A stretch of 64,000 nt of DNA from Gaiellasilicea sp963763755. Its GTDB lineage: Bacteria > Actinomycetota > Thermoleophilia > Gaiellales > Gaiellaceae. A program made the translations under genes and the position numbers. Positions 48,091 through 57,124 of the stretch are shown piece after piece; within the stretch, counting starts at the first letter, position 1, and each line of letters begins with the position of its first letter. The notes below the pieces were generated by a model. The model saw only the letters and a list, made by a program, of their open reading frames with translations. It did no database searches and had not been told where the DNA came from. The stretch is taken from contig CAVXQE010000012.1 of NCBI GenBank assembly GCA_963763755.1, forward strand, positions 310,001 to 374,000, in the 5' to 3' direction.

Positions 48091-49175
48091 AAGTCGGCGA
48101 CCCTCATGCGAGTCTTGGCTCCGTGGTCGTCGCCGATCCGTACCACGCCAACGCACGTCACGAAGCTCGCATCGTCCCTTTCAAGGCAGGTGACGGGCTC
48201 GACCTGAACCTCGTCCACGTCCGCGGGGAGCGAGCGGCCACGCGGGGACCGGTCGTGCTCGTCCACGGCGCCGGCGTGCGGGCGAATCTCTTCAACGCTC
48301 CGGTCCAGACGACGGTCGTCGACGCCCTGCTCGAACGGGGCTACGACGTCTGGCTCGAGAACTGGCGCGCCAGCATCGACGTGCCCGCGAACGAGTGGAC
48401 CCTCGACCAGGCGGCGATTCACGACCACCCGGCGGCTGTGCGAAAGGTCGTCGAGGAGACCGGCGCCGAGAAGGTGAAGGCGATCATCCACTGCCAGGGC
48501 TCGACGAGCTTCATGATGTCCGCGCTCGCGGGGCTCGTGCCCGAAGTCGACACGATCGTCGCGAATGCGGTCTCGCTCCACACCGTCATTCCGCCCGTCT
48601 CCAAGTTCAAGATCAGCCGAGTCCTGCCGCTCGTGAGGCCGTTCTTCCGCTATCTCGACCCGCAGTGGGGGAACAACGCGCCCGACCTCAAGGCCAAGGC
48701 GATGCTCGGCTTCGTCAAGCTCACCCATCGCGAGTGCAGGAACGACGTCTGCCGGCTGGCCAGCTTCACGTACGGAACGGGCTGGCCGACGCTCTGGCGC
48801 CACGAGAACCTGAACGACGAGACGCACGAGTGGATCAAGGGCGAGTTCGCCGCCGTGCCGCTGACGTTCTTCCGCCAGATGGCGCGCTGCGTGCGCCAGG
48901 GGAACCTCGTCTCGGTCGACGAGCGCGACGAGCTGCCCCGCGACTTCGCCGCCCAGCCGCCCCAGACCGACGCGCGCTTCGTCTTCTTTGCCGGCGCGCA
49001 GAACAGGTGCTTCCTGCCGGTGAGCCAGCAGCGCACGTTCCGGTTCTTCGAGGAGCACGCTCCCGGCAAGCACGCTTTGCACGTGCTCCCCGACTACGCA
49101 CACCTCGACGTCTTCATCGGCAAGGACGCGGGCCGGGACGTGTTCCCGCGGATGCTGGACGAGCTCGAGCGCTGA
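48087..49175 (+). CDS. Alpha/beta hydrolase with a cysteine at the nucleophile elbow
   Basis: About 362 residues from TTG 48087 (GTG 48123 is an alternative). GPVVLVHGAGVRANLFNAPV is the oxyanion region, YDVWLENWRASIDVP the next loop. At the nucleophile elbow the sequence is AIIHCQGSTSFMMSALAG, with Cys where most members have Ser. The acid/His part reads VLPDYAHLDVFIGKDAGRDV. The AAD-like gene follows 4 bases later, and the GMC oxidoreductase faces it. It probably cleaves a C-C or ester bond in a product of the flavoprotein; substrate unknown. A stop-start overlap (TTGA) links it to dinB. Confidence 0.82.
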   Translation: MKVGDPHASLGSVVVADPYHANARHEARIVPFKAGDGLDLNLVHVRGERAATRGPVVLVHGAGVRANLFNAPVQTTVVDALLERGYDVWLENWRASIDVPANEWTLDQAAIHDHPAAVRKVVEETGAEKVKAIIHCQGSTSFMMSALAGLVPEVDTIVANAVSLHTVIPPVSKFKISRVLPLVRPFFRYLDPQWGNNAPDLKAKAMLGFVKLTHRECRNDVCRLASFTYGTGWPTLWRHENLNDETHEWIKGEFAAVPLTFFRQMARCVRQGNLVSVDERDELPRDFAAQPPQTDARFVFFAGAQNRCFLPVSQQRTFRFFEEHAPGKHALHVLPDYAHLDVFIGKDAGRDVFPRMLDELER

Positions 49176-49179
49176 GCGC

Positions 49180-50040
49180 GTGATCCCGCGACGCATCAAG
49201 CAGCAGTCCGGGCGGCACGCCCTCGTCGACGGCATCCCGTTCGTGCTTCCCGTCAACTCGGACCGCACCTCCGCGCTGATGGCGGCGTTCGAGATGGACG
49301 CTGCGAAGGCCGCCGCGCTCCTGCCCGGGAACGAGCTCTACCCCGCGCGCCTCTGGCGTCGCGCCGTGCTGCTGATCACGGTCATCAACTACGAGCTGAC
49401 CGACATCGGCAAGTACATCGAGTTCAGCATCGGCATCGCCTGCACGCGCGGCACCAAGGCGGCCCCGCCTCTCCTCCCGTTTCCGCTGCGCCGTGCGTTC
49501 GGGTTCGGGCAGTACGTCCTCGACCTGCCGGTCAGCACCGAGATCTCCGTCAAGGGCGGCAAGGGGATCTGGGGGATGCCGAAGCACCAGGCGAGTCTCG
49601 ACTTCGTCGTCACCGACGACGCGGTGAGCAGCCAGTACGACAAGGACGGCTCCTTCGTCCTCCGGATCACGATCGACCGCCCGCAACGGATCCGGCTGCC
49701 GCTCAGCATCGCGGCGGCCAACTACTGCCAGTTCCGCGGCCTGCTGATGAAGTCCTACGTCTACATGCGCGGGAAGGCGGCCCTGGCAGTGGGCCCGGGC
49801 GCGGCCGGCACGCTCGAGCTCGGCGACCACCCCAACGCACGCCGCCTCGCCGCGCTCGGGATCGCGCCGAAGCCGCTCTTCACCGCCTTCTTCCCGAGCT
49901 CCACCGGCGTCCTCGACGACCACTTCGAGAGCTGGTTCGTGAGCTCCGAGCACCCACCGGAGACTCAGCCCGAGGGACTCGAGAGCGTGATCGGGCTGGG
50001 GCTCGGCCAGGACTGGCCCGAGCCCCCGAAACGTCCGTAG
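49180..50040 (+). CDS. Acetoacetate-decarboxylase-family protein
   Basis: 286 residues, GTG start. The fold is recognisable from FVLPVNSDRTSALMAAFEMD, YIEFSIGIACTRGTKA, FGQYVLDLPVSTEISVKGGK and GIWGMPKHQASLDFVVTDD; in true ADC the Schiff-base lysine lies in a K-rich loop at about this place, where PKHQ is found. Whether it is a decarboxylase or a binding or hydrolase homologue is open. It is four bases after the alpha/beta hydrolase and probably cotranscribed with it. Confidence 0.78.
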   Translation: MIPRRIKQQSGRHALVDGIPFVLPVNSDRTSALMAAFEMDAAKAAALLPGNELYPARLWRRAVLLITVINYELTDIGKYIEFSIGIACTRGTKAAPPLLPFPLRRAFGFGQYVLDLPVSTEISVKGGKGIWGMPKHQASLDFVVTDDAVSSQYDKDGSFVLRITIDRPQRIRLPLSIAAANYCQFRGLLMKSYVYMRGKAALAVGPGAAGTLELGDHPNARRLAALGIAPKPLFTAFFPSSTGVLDDHFESWFVSSEHPPETQPEGLESVIGLGLGQDWPEPPKRP

Positions 50041-50066
50041 CTCGCCAGCTGGTTAGGGTCTCCGAC

Positions 50067-50837
50067 ATGAAGGTCGTTGTCGTACCGCTCGCAGTGTTGC
50101 TCGTCCTGGCAGCTGCCACCGCGTGCGGCGAGGACGAGGCGGGCTCCCCAACCCCGGAGTCGCTTCAGGATGTGCCATGGGTGCTGGCGTCCGGCGTGGA
50201 CGTCGAGGGGTGGGAGGAGGTGGCGCCCAGCGCGACATTCATGGACGGGAGCGTCACCGGGTCGACGGGTTGCAACCGGTTCACGGCCCCCTACACGCTG
50301 GACGGCGGCTCGCTCGAGATCGGTCAGATCGCGTCGACGAGGATGGCGTGCGCACCACCGGCGGACACGGTCGAGCGCGAATACGTCGCTGCGCTCGGGC
50401 AGGTGAAGGCGTGGCGATCGGAGAACGATGAGCTCACCCTCCTCGACGGCGACGACAACGACGTGCTCGGCTACCGCGTCGGAACGCCCGCAGGCTCGTG
50501 GCAGGTGACCGGGATCCGGCAGGGCGACGCAATCGTGAGCCCGATCGCCGCGACCGAGATCACCGCCTCGTTCGACGAGGACGGCACGCTCTCGGGTTCG
50601 GCCGGCTGCAACACCTACACCGCGGCGTACACGACGAACAGGGGTGAAATCGAGATCACCGACCCCGCCGCGACAAGAAAGGCATGCGCGGTACCCGAGG
50701 GGGTCATGAAGCAGGAAGCGGCATATCTTGCCGCGCTTCCCACGGCGGTGAGCTTCCGGGTGTCAGGACAATCGCTCGAGCTGCTGACCGCCGAGGACAC
50801 ACCCCTCATCTCGTACGCGCCGACGCCGCCGCCGTAG
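50067..50837 (+). CDS. Lipoprotein with two META domains
   Basis: 256 residues. The signal peptide MKVVVVPLAVLLVLAAATAC ends in the lipobox ATAC, so Cys-20 is lipidated. Two META (HslJ-like) domains follow: VPWVLASGVDVEGWEEV with GSTGCNRFTAPYTLDGG and ASTRMAC, and GSWQVTGIRQGDAI with GSAGCNTYTAAYTTNRG and ATRKAC. These are found in stress- and motility-linked envelope lipoproteins; the biochemical role is unknown. It is convergent with the GMC gene. Confidence 0.88.
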   Translation: MKVVVVPLAVLLVLAAATACGEDEAGSPTPESLQDVPWVLASGVDVEGWEEVAPSATFMDGSVTGSTGCNRFTAPYTLDGGSLEIGQIASTRMACAPPADTVEREYVAALGQVKAWRSENDELTLLDGDDNDVLGYRVGTPAGSWQVTGIRQGDAIVSPIAATEITASFDEDGTLSGSAGCNTYTAAYTTNRGEIEITDPAATRKACAVPEGVMKQEAAYLAALPTAVSFRVSGQSLELLTAEDTPLISYAPTPPP

Positions 50838-50883
50838 CGCGGGCCGTCCACGGTCCAGCCGACGCACCTCGAACGCAAGCGCG

Positions 50884-53241
50884 CTACATCAGCCCGTAGA
50901 CGTCTTTGAGCGAGCCGGTGAAGTACGCGGCGTAGCGGCCCGTCGCCGCGAGACGCGCCTTCGCGTTCGGCGCATTCGTGATCTGCATGGTCGTCATCTG
51001 GCGCATGAAGTCCATCGGCCGGATGCGAAGGATGCCCTTGCCGATCGGGTCGCCGGCATCGCTCTCGCCCTCGTAGACCGTGATGTAGAGCGTCGTCGTG
51101 TCCACCCACTGATCGATGCCGGGATCGTCGTGGATCAGCTTGTAGCCGTCGAAGAAGTACGTCTTCCCCTCGGCGGACGAGAGCCGCATCCGGTACCGCA
51201 TCCGGCGCGTCCCGACGTCGGTCGGGTCGGCGACGAAGAGGTTGAACTCGCCGTCGGTGACGGTGAGCGGATGCTTCGAGAGCGCGGGCGCCTCGACCGT
51301 CCCGATCAGCTTTGCCGCATGCGACGCGTCCCCGATCAGCACGTCCAGGTCGTCGGCGATGACTGTGAGAGTGAAGACGAAGGTCGAGTCGTCCTTCCGG
51401 GCCTGCTCGTCGGCGCGCTCGAAGTCGTCCGTCACCGCGGTCGAGAAGAAGCCGCGCATCGTCTCGGTGAAGCGCACACCGACCGCGGGCGCGGGCGCCG
51501 CTTGCGGAGCGCGTGAGGGGAGGTCGTACGGCAGGTTCCAGCCCTTGTCCTGTGCCATCAGCGCGCAGGCCCGCTCGGCCACGGCGGAGATCGTGAAGAG
51601 CGGATTGACGCCGAGCGAGCGCGGGATGATCGAGCCGTCCAGGACGTAGAGCCCGTCGTGGACCTCCTCGCCTTCCGTTCCGGCGAAGACGCGGCCCTTG
51701 TGGTCGACGACGCCGCCGGCAGCGTCCTCTCCCATCGGGCAGCCGCCGAGCGGATGGACGGTGACGAGGTCGTGGCCGAAGAGCTTGGTCCAGATCGGAT
51801 TTCGCAGATAGGTGCCGCCGAGGCCGGCCGTCGCGCGCTCGAGCAGCCCGCTGACCCGGGCGAAGATCGGCTGCGAGCCGACGCCGGCCCAGTTCACGCG
51901 CGCACGGTCGTCTTGCAGGACGACGTGACCGTTCGAGTCGTCGTGAGTCATCACGAGGTACGTGATCGTGTTGTGGAGGGAGCCGCGGTAGGCGCCGCCG
52001 AGGAGCGACTGGAGCTCGCGCTTGCGCTCCCGGTAGAAGTCGGCCAGTCCCTCGTCGGTGTCGTTGCCGAGCATCCCCGCAGCGATCCCGAAGAGCTTCG
52101 AGAGCACGACGGAGATCGCACCCGGGATCACGCCCTCCTCGATCACGAGCCCGTTCCCCAGCTCCTCCTGCTCGCGGATGTCGACGATCCCGGTGATGCA
52201 CGGACCGACGACCGGCAGCTCGCCCACGTCGTGGTCGCCGAAACCGATCCCGTTGACGGGAGTGTCGGTGTTGTAGCCAAAGGCGAGGAAGTCGCCGTTG
52301 CCGCTGAAGCGGGTGCCGAGCTTGTCCGACAGGGGCAAGCCCTTCTCGCGCGAGCGCAGCAGGAGCTCCGTCGAGCCGAGCGCGCCTGCCCCGATCACCA
52401 CGAGGTCGGCGCCGACGAACATCTCAGGCGCATCGAAGGCGTCGCGTCCGACGTCCACCGGCTCGAAGTGCACGAGCCAGCGTCCGTCACGCCGCTCCAC
52501 GTGGCGCACCTTGATCCGCGTGTAGATCTCCGCGCCGTGATTCCGGGCGTCGGGGAGGTAGTTCATGATCAGCGTGTTCTTCGCGGCGTAGTTGCAGCCG
52601 CTGACGCAGTCGCCGCACAGCCTGCAGGCCTGCTGGTAGACGCCGACGTGGTTGATGCCGTCCGGCTTGTAATTGACGTTGATCGGGGGCCGGTAGAACC
52701 GCTCCCCGAGGCTGTCGCCCGCCGCCTCGAGGGCCACGAGCTTCTCGAGCTGCGGGAAGTCGTCGGGATACGAGGCGGGCTTGAGCATCTCGGCCGCCCG
52801 CGCGTAGCCGTCCCGCATGCCGTCGGCATCGTCGCGAAGAACCTGCGGCCAGACGGGATCGGCGAGCACGCGCGGCTCGGCCGGGAGGACGACGCCCGCA
52901 TTGACGAGCGAGGTGCCGCCGAGTCCGCAGCCGATGAACACGCCGATCTCCTGGTTCGCGTGGAAGTCGTAGAGGCCGGTCTTCGAGCCGATGTGCCCGT
53001 GCTCGCTGTCCAGCTGGAACTGCGCCGCCGCCTCGGCGGTCGTGTCCGGATACTCGCCGGGCTGGAACTCCCGCCCGCGCTCGAGCACGCAGACGCGCTG
53101 CCCGGCCCGAGCGAGCCGGGAGGCTGCAATCGAGGCGCCGTAGCCCGAGCCGACCACGACCGCGTCGTAGTGCGAGCCGAGATTCTCGAACGGCGACGCA
53201 AGCCGGTGGCTGCGCGGGTTCTCCAAAGACGTGGCGGACAC
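50884..53241 (-). CDS. Cholesterol-oxidase-like GMC flavoprotein with C-terminal extra domain
   Basis: 785 residues. FAD-binding HYDAVVVGSGYGASIAASRL near residue 25, VFIGCGLGGTSLVNAG, and the GMC C-terminal HPLGGCPMG, DGSIIPRSLGVNPLFTISAV. A cysteine cluster CRLCGDCVSGCNYAAKNT near residue 205 is typical of cholesterol-oxidase-like proteins and may bind Fe-S or be structural. From about residue 590 a further domain of 190 residues (VRFTETMRGFFSTAV, YFFDGYKLIHDDPG, ITVYEGESD) follows. It likely oxidises a hydrophobic alcohol (sterol or terpenoid). GTG start with a perfect AGGAGGT; last gene of the 60.0-50.9 kb operon. Confidence 0.88.
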   Translation of the reverse strand: MSATSLENPRSHRLASPFENLGSHYDAVVVGSGYGASIAASRLARAGQRVCVLERGREFQPGEYPDTTAEAAAQFQLDSEHGHIGSKTGLYDFHANQEIGVFIGCGLGGTSLVNAGVVLPAEPRVLADPVWPQVLRDDADGMRDGYARAAEMLKPASYPDDFPQLEKLVALEAAGDSLGERFYRPPINVNYKPDGINHVGVYQQACRLCGDCVSGCNYAAKNTLIMNYLPDARNHGAEIYTRIKVRHVERRDGRWLVHFEPVDVGRDAFDAPEMFVGADLVVIGAGALGSTELLLRSREKGLPLSDKLGTRFSGNGDFLAFGYNTDTPVNGIGFGDHDVGELPVVGPCITGIVDIREQEELGNGLVIEEGVIPGAISVVLSKLFGIAAGMLGNDTDEGLADFYRERKRELQSLLGGAYRGSLHNTITYLVMTHDDSNGHVVLQDDRARVNWAGVGSQPIFARVSGLLERATAGLGGTYLRNPIWTKLFGHDLVTVHPLGGCPMGEDAAGGVVDHKGRVFAGTEGEEVHDGLYVLDGSIIPRSLGVNPLFTISAVAERACALMAQDKGWNLPYDLPSRAPQAAPAPAVGVRFTETMRGFFSTAVTDDFERADEQARKDDSTFVFTLTVIADDLDVLIGDASHAAKLIGTVEAPALSKHPLTVTDGEFNLFVADPTDVGTRRMRYRMRLSSAEGKTYFFDGYKLIHDDPGIDQWVDTTTLYITVYEGESDAGDPIGKGILRIRPMDFMRQMTTMQITNAPNAKARLAATGRYAAYFTGSLKDVYGLM

Positions 53242-53254
53242 TGGCGAGTACCTC

Positions 53255-54493
53255 CTAGATTCGAAGTCGACGGGAGAAGAATCGCGTCCTGGAGCTGTCC
53301 GCGAGCGCCAATGCCGCTCGCTCCTCGTCCATCCACTCCGGATGCGGGATCGCGAGCGGCGGCGGCTTCGTCGCGAGCTCGGGTGCGTGTTTGCGGATCG
53401 CGGTCTCGGCGATCAGGTAGCCGTGGTTCTCGAGCACGGCGATCTCGCCGTCCGAGAAGACGTCGAGGTCGATCCGCACCTGTGAGATGAACCGCTCCAC
53501 GAAGTCGTCCGAGTAGCCGGGCAGAGCAGGAGCGAGCTCGAAGTGCGACGGCTTGCTGGCGACGCTCCAGTAGGCACCCGTCATGTCGCCGCGGATGAAG
53601 TTGGCGAGCAGCCAGCGCTTGCGCACCTCGGTCGCCTGCTCGAGCAGGGTCACCGCGTAGCGCAGCGCGCTCCAGACCGGACGCAACGGCGGATCCACGG
53701 AAAGCGAGGGCGCCGCGTCGGAGACGAGTACCACCTTGTGGTCGCGCCAGACCGGTTCGATCCCGAGGTTGTCGTAGACACCACCGTCCGCAAGGTCGAT
53801 CGAGTTGACCAGCCGCGCACGATTCGGGCCGGCGTAGGTCCCGCCGCGCAGCCGGTCGACGCCGTCGCGGACCCGCATCGCCCGAAACGGGCCGGGGACG
53901 CATGAAGAAGCCGCCACGGCACGAGCGAGCGTCCACTCGGCCGTGGGTGAGAACGTGCCGGCCGACGCGGAACCGATCTTGCCGGCCGAGTCGAAGACCC
54001 ACTGCTCGCGAAAGCGCATGTCCGAGGCGCAGATGACGAAGCGCGGCCGGGCAGGCAGCTCGTCCAGCCGTCCCGGTGCAGGCCCTTCGGCGTACCTGGC
54101 CGCGAGAGCGTCGGTCGCCGCGTTCTGGTCGAAGAGACGCAGTGGGTGGAAGCCGCGAAGCGCCGGCCCGGTTCGGATGTTGCGCCGGGTGAAGTCCCGC
54201 ATCGGCCGGGCGACGCCCTCCTCCCAGCCCGAGACGGCGCCGCCGTCGGCGGGCCACGCGTCCGGATCGCGGCTCAGGTGCGTCGCAAGCTGGGCGGCGA
54301 AGATGCTCCCGCCGGAGACCGACGTGAAGGTGTCCACCTGCGCGAGGACCCCGAGCTCGTTCAGGCGGCGCAGCGCTCCCAGATGGAAGAGCGCGGCGCG
54401 GTAGCCGCCCCCGGAGAGGCAGAGCGCAGTTCCCTCGCGCTCGTCGCGTGGCAGGAACTCGGCCTTGCCGTACCTCGTCGCGGAACCGCTCAC
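53255..54493 (-). CDS. Patatin-like phospholipase
   Basis: 412 residues. Oxyanion motif TALCLSGGGYRAALFHLGAL near residue 25, nucleophile serine in FTSVSGGSIFAAQLA (GxSxG-like SGGS) near residue 57, and the catalytic aspartate in SIDLADGGVYDNLGIEPV. The C-terminal HSYLIAE-like segment NHGYLIAETAIRKHAPEL is helical. It probably hydrolyses an acyl ester of a lipid or sterol. GTG 54493 overlaps the OYE-A stop as GTGA, and the GMC gene follows with an SD inside the 13-base gap. Confidence 0.88.
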   Translation of the reverse strand: MSGSATRYGKAEFLPRDEREGTALCLSGGGYRAALFHLGALRRLNELGVLAQVDTFTSVSGGSIFAAQLATHLSRDPDAWPADGGAVSGWEEGVARPMRDFTRRNIRTGPALRGFHPLRLFDQNAATDALAARYAEGPAPGRLDELPARPRFVICASDMRFREQWVFDSAGKIGSASAGTFSPTAEWTLARAVAASSCVPGPFRAMRVRDGVDRLRGGTYAGPNRARLVNSIDLADGGVYDNLGIEPVWRDHKVVLVSDAAPSLSVDPPLRPVWSALRYAVTLLEQATEVRKRWLLANFIRGDMTGAYWSVASKPSHFELAPALPGYSDDFVERFISQVRIDLDVFSDGEIAVLENHGYLIAETAIRKHAPELATKPPPLAIPHPEWMDEERAALALADSSRTRFFSRRLRI

Positions 54494-55811
54494 GACGCGA
54501 TCGCCGCCGGCTCGTCGTGATACACCGAGAGGATCTCGGCGAGCATCGCCTCGTGCGACGCGTAACGGCGCTCGTCGTAGCAGCCGAGTGGGCTCTCGAG
54601 CACGGCGTACAGGCACTTGTTGCAGTACGAGCACGGGTTCGGCGGCTCGTCGCGGCCCGCCTCGAAGTGGCGCACCAGATCGGGTGTCGCGATCAGAGCG
54701 CGGGCGATCGTGACCGCGTCGCAGTCGCCGCGCCGGATCGCCTCGGCGATCGTCGAGCCGCGCTGGAAGCCGCCGGTGCAGAGAACGGGGATCGACACGG
54801 CGCGCTTGATCGCCGCCGCGTCGCTGAGGTTCGCCCCCTCGATCTCGTCCGCGCTCCGACCCGCGCGTCGCTCGAGGATGCGCGAGAACGGCCAGGTGCG
54901 GAAGAGCAGGTAGTTGCGGAAGGTGTGGATCCCGCTCGAGAGCATCACGTCGTACGTGGCGACCACGTCCTTGGCCGAGAAGGCGCCGGCGGGATTGTCC
55001 GGATGCGGAAACGTGTTCCCGGACGAGACGTGGATTGCATCCGCCCCGGCCTGCTCGACCCAGCGCGCAACCTCGACCGAGTCCTCGATCGTGTTGCCCT
55101 TCTTCGCCCACGGCATCAGCGCGTTCGCCGTATTCCGTGGCGCTGAGCTTGACCTGCAGGTGGAAGTCGTCGCCGACCCGCTCGCGGATCGCCCGCACGG
55201 TGTCGAGCAGGAAGCGGGCACGGTTCTCGAGCGAGCCGCCGTACTCGTCGTCGCGGTCGTTGATCGCGGAGGAGAGGAACTGCGTGAAGACGTAGCCGTT
55301 GGCGCCGTGGATCTCGACGCCGTCCAGGCCGGCCTCCTTCGCCCGGCGCGCCCCCTCGGCGAACGCCTCGGTCACCTCCTCGATCTGCGGCCTTCGTCAT
55401 CCGCTCGCACTGGAACCCGTGCAGCGGGTCGGGCTTGTCGGTCGAGCTCCAGCCGCGCTCGAACTCGACACCGTTGATGTCGCGCTGGCGGCCGCCGAAC
55501 GCGAGCTGGAGGATGTACGGGCAGCCGTGCTCGTGCACGCGGCGACCGAGCTCGCGCCAGAACGGGATTCGCTCGTCGGACTCGATCGATGCGTACCCCG
55601 GAACGATGAACCCGCGCCGGTGGACGCCGCACCAGGAGGAGACGATCGCCCCCACCCCGCCACGGGCGAACTTCAGCTCCCAGTTGATGCGGGTCTGCGT
55701 GCCCGTGCCGTCGTAGTGGTCGAAGCGGCCGGAGATGTTCGAGCGCAGGACCCGGTTCCGGAGCGTCAGGTTCCGGAACTCGAGCGGTGTGAAGAGCTCC
55801 TCGAGGCTCAT
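54490..55811 (-). CDS. Old-yellow-enzyme-type Fe-S flavoprotein A, frameshifted
   Basis: NADH:flavin oxidoreductase of the 2,4-dienoyl-CoA-reductase-like branch, TIM barrel only. FRNLTLRNRVLRSNISGRFD start; FTQFLSSAINDRDDEYGGSL; HVSSGNTFPHPDNPAG; LLFRTWPFSRILE; and NPCSYCNKCLYAVLESPLGC, a C-x2-C-x2-C plus distal Cys pattern for a 4Fe-4S cluster. Extra bases near 55391 and 55127 shift the frame; the corrected product is about 440 residues. It reduces an activated C=C bond; the barrel is not followed by an NAD(P)H domain. Third of three tandem copies. Confidence 0.85.
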
Positions 55812-57124
55812 GCGGGAGACGCCTCGCGCGCCCGGTAGATCGCGAGGACCTGGGCGATCATCTCCTCACGCGAATCGAAGCGGGTCTCGTCGTAGCAGCC
55901 GAGCGGATTCTCGAGGAAGTTCGCGAGGCACTTGTTGCAGTACGTGCAGGGCTTCGGGGGCCGGTCGTGTCCCTGCTCGAAGAGGTGGACGAGGTCGGGG
56001 TTGGCGAGCAGCGAGCGGGCCACGGTGACGGCGTCGCAGGCTCCACTCTCGATCGCCTGCTCGATCACGGATGCCGTCTGGAAGCCGCCGCCGCAGAGAA
56101 CGGGGATCCCGACCGCGGCCTTGACGGCGCGCGCCTCGGGGAGATTGATGCCCTCGACCCCGAGTCGGCGCGTCGGCCGCTCCCACTGCCACTGGAAGAG
56201 CCGGCTGAACGGCCACGTCCTGAACACGACGTAGTTCCGGAGCGTGTGGCTGCCGCTCGAGAGAGCGGTGTCGTAGGTGTTCACGAAATCCTTCACCGGC
56301 ATCGACCCGGGCGGGTTGCGCGGATGGGGAAACGCTGCGCCTGCGGTGATGTGAATCGCGTTCACGCCCGCCTCTTCGAGCCACTTGCAGATCTGAACGG
56401 AGTCCTCGACCCCGTTGCCCCGGCGAAGCCACGGGAAGACCTCGTTCATTCGCTCCTCGATGCTGATCTTGACGCCGACGTAGAAGTCGGACCCGACCTC
56501 TGCGCGAATCGCCCTGACGATCTCGAGCAGGAAGCGGGCGCGGTTCTCGAGCGACCCGCCGTACTCGTCCTCGCGGTCGTTGATCGCGTCGGAGAGGAAC
56601 TGGGTCACGAGCACGCCGTTCCCGGCGGCGATCTCGACGCCGTCGAGCCCCGCCTCGCGTGCGCGCCGGGCTCCCTGGGCGAAGGCGTCAACGAGCTCGC
56701 GGATCCCGGCGACGCTCAGACGCTCGCACGGGAATCCGTGAACGGGCTCGGACTTGCTCGTCGAGCTGACGCCCTTCGGAAACTCGAGGTCGCCGATGTC
56801 GCGGTGCCGGCCCGCATGGTTCAGCTGGACGATGTACTTGCAGTCATGCTCGTGCACCCGCTTACCGAGCTCGCGAAAGAACGGGATCCGGTCGTCCCGG
56901 TCGATCAGCGCGAAGCCGGGAACGAGTCGGCCGCGTCGGTGGACAGGGGCGTTCGAGGAGATGATCGCGGCGATGCCGCCGCGCGCGAACTTGACGTCCC
57001 AGCTGATCCGCACGTCGGTCCCCGAGCCGTCGTAGTTGTCCCAGCGGCCGCCGAGGCTGGAGCGAAGAACGCGGTTCTTGAGCGTCAGCGGGCCGAGCTG
57101 CAGCGGCTCGAGGATGACGCTCAC
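55808..57124 (-). CDS. Old-yellow-enzyme-type Fe-S flavoprotein B
   Basis: Intact paralogue, 438 residues, GTG 57124 in GTGA overlap with copy C, stop overlapping copy A as ATGA. LKNRVLRSSLGGRWDNYDGS, VTQFLSDAINDREDEYGGSL, IHITAGAAFPHPRNPPG, NYVVFRTWPFSRLFQWQW, VLCGGGFQTASVIEQA and PKPCTYCNKCLANFLENPLG carry the FMN site and the cluster cysteines. Without the usual C-terminal NADPH domain of FadH, electrons must come from another donor. This is the best copy for modelling the family. Confidence 0.88.
   Translation of the reverse strand: MSVILEPLQLGPLTLKNRVLRSSLGGRWDNYDGSGTDVRISWDVKFARGGIAAIISSNAPVHRRGRLVPGFALIDRDDRIPFFRELGKRVHEHDCKYIVQLNHAGRHRDIGDLEFPKGVSSTSKSEPVHGFPCERLSVAGIRELVDAFAQGARRAREAGLDGVEIAAGNGVLVTQFLSDAINDREDEYGGSLENRARFLLEIVRAIRAEVGSDFYVGVKISIEERMNEVFPWLRRGNGVEDSVQICKWLEEAGVNAIHITAGAAFPHPRNPPGSMPVKDFVNTYDTALSSGSHTLRNYVVFRTWPFSRLFQWQWERPTRRLGVEGINLPEARAVKAAVGIPVLCGGGFQTASVIEQAIESGACDAVTVARSLLANPDLVHLFEQGHDRPPKPCTYCNKCLANFLENPLGCYDETRFDSREEMIAQVLAIYRAREASPA

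Noticed and set aside
53255..55375. A fusion of the OYE copy A with patatin
   Set aside because: Caused by the frameshift near 55127; the middle of the translation is out of frame and unrelated to either family.
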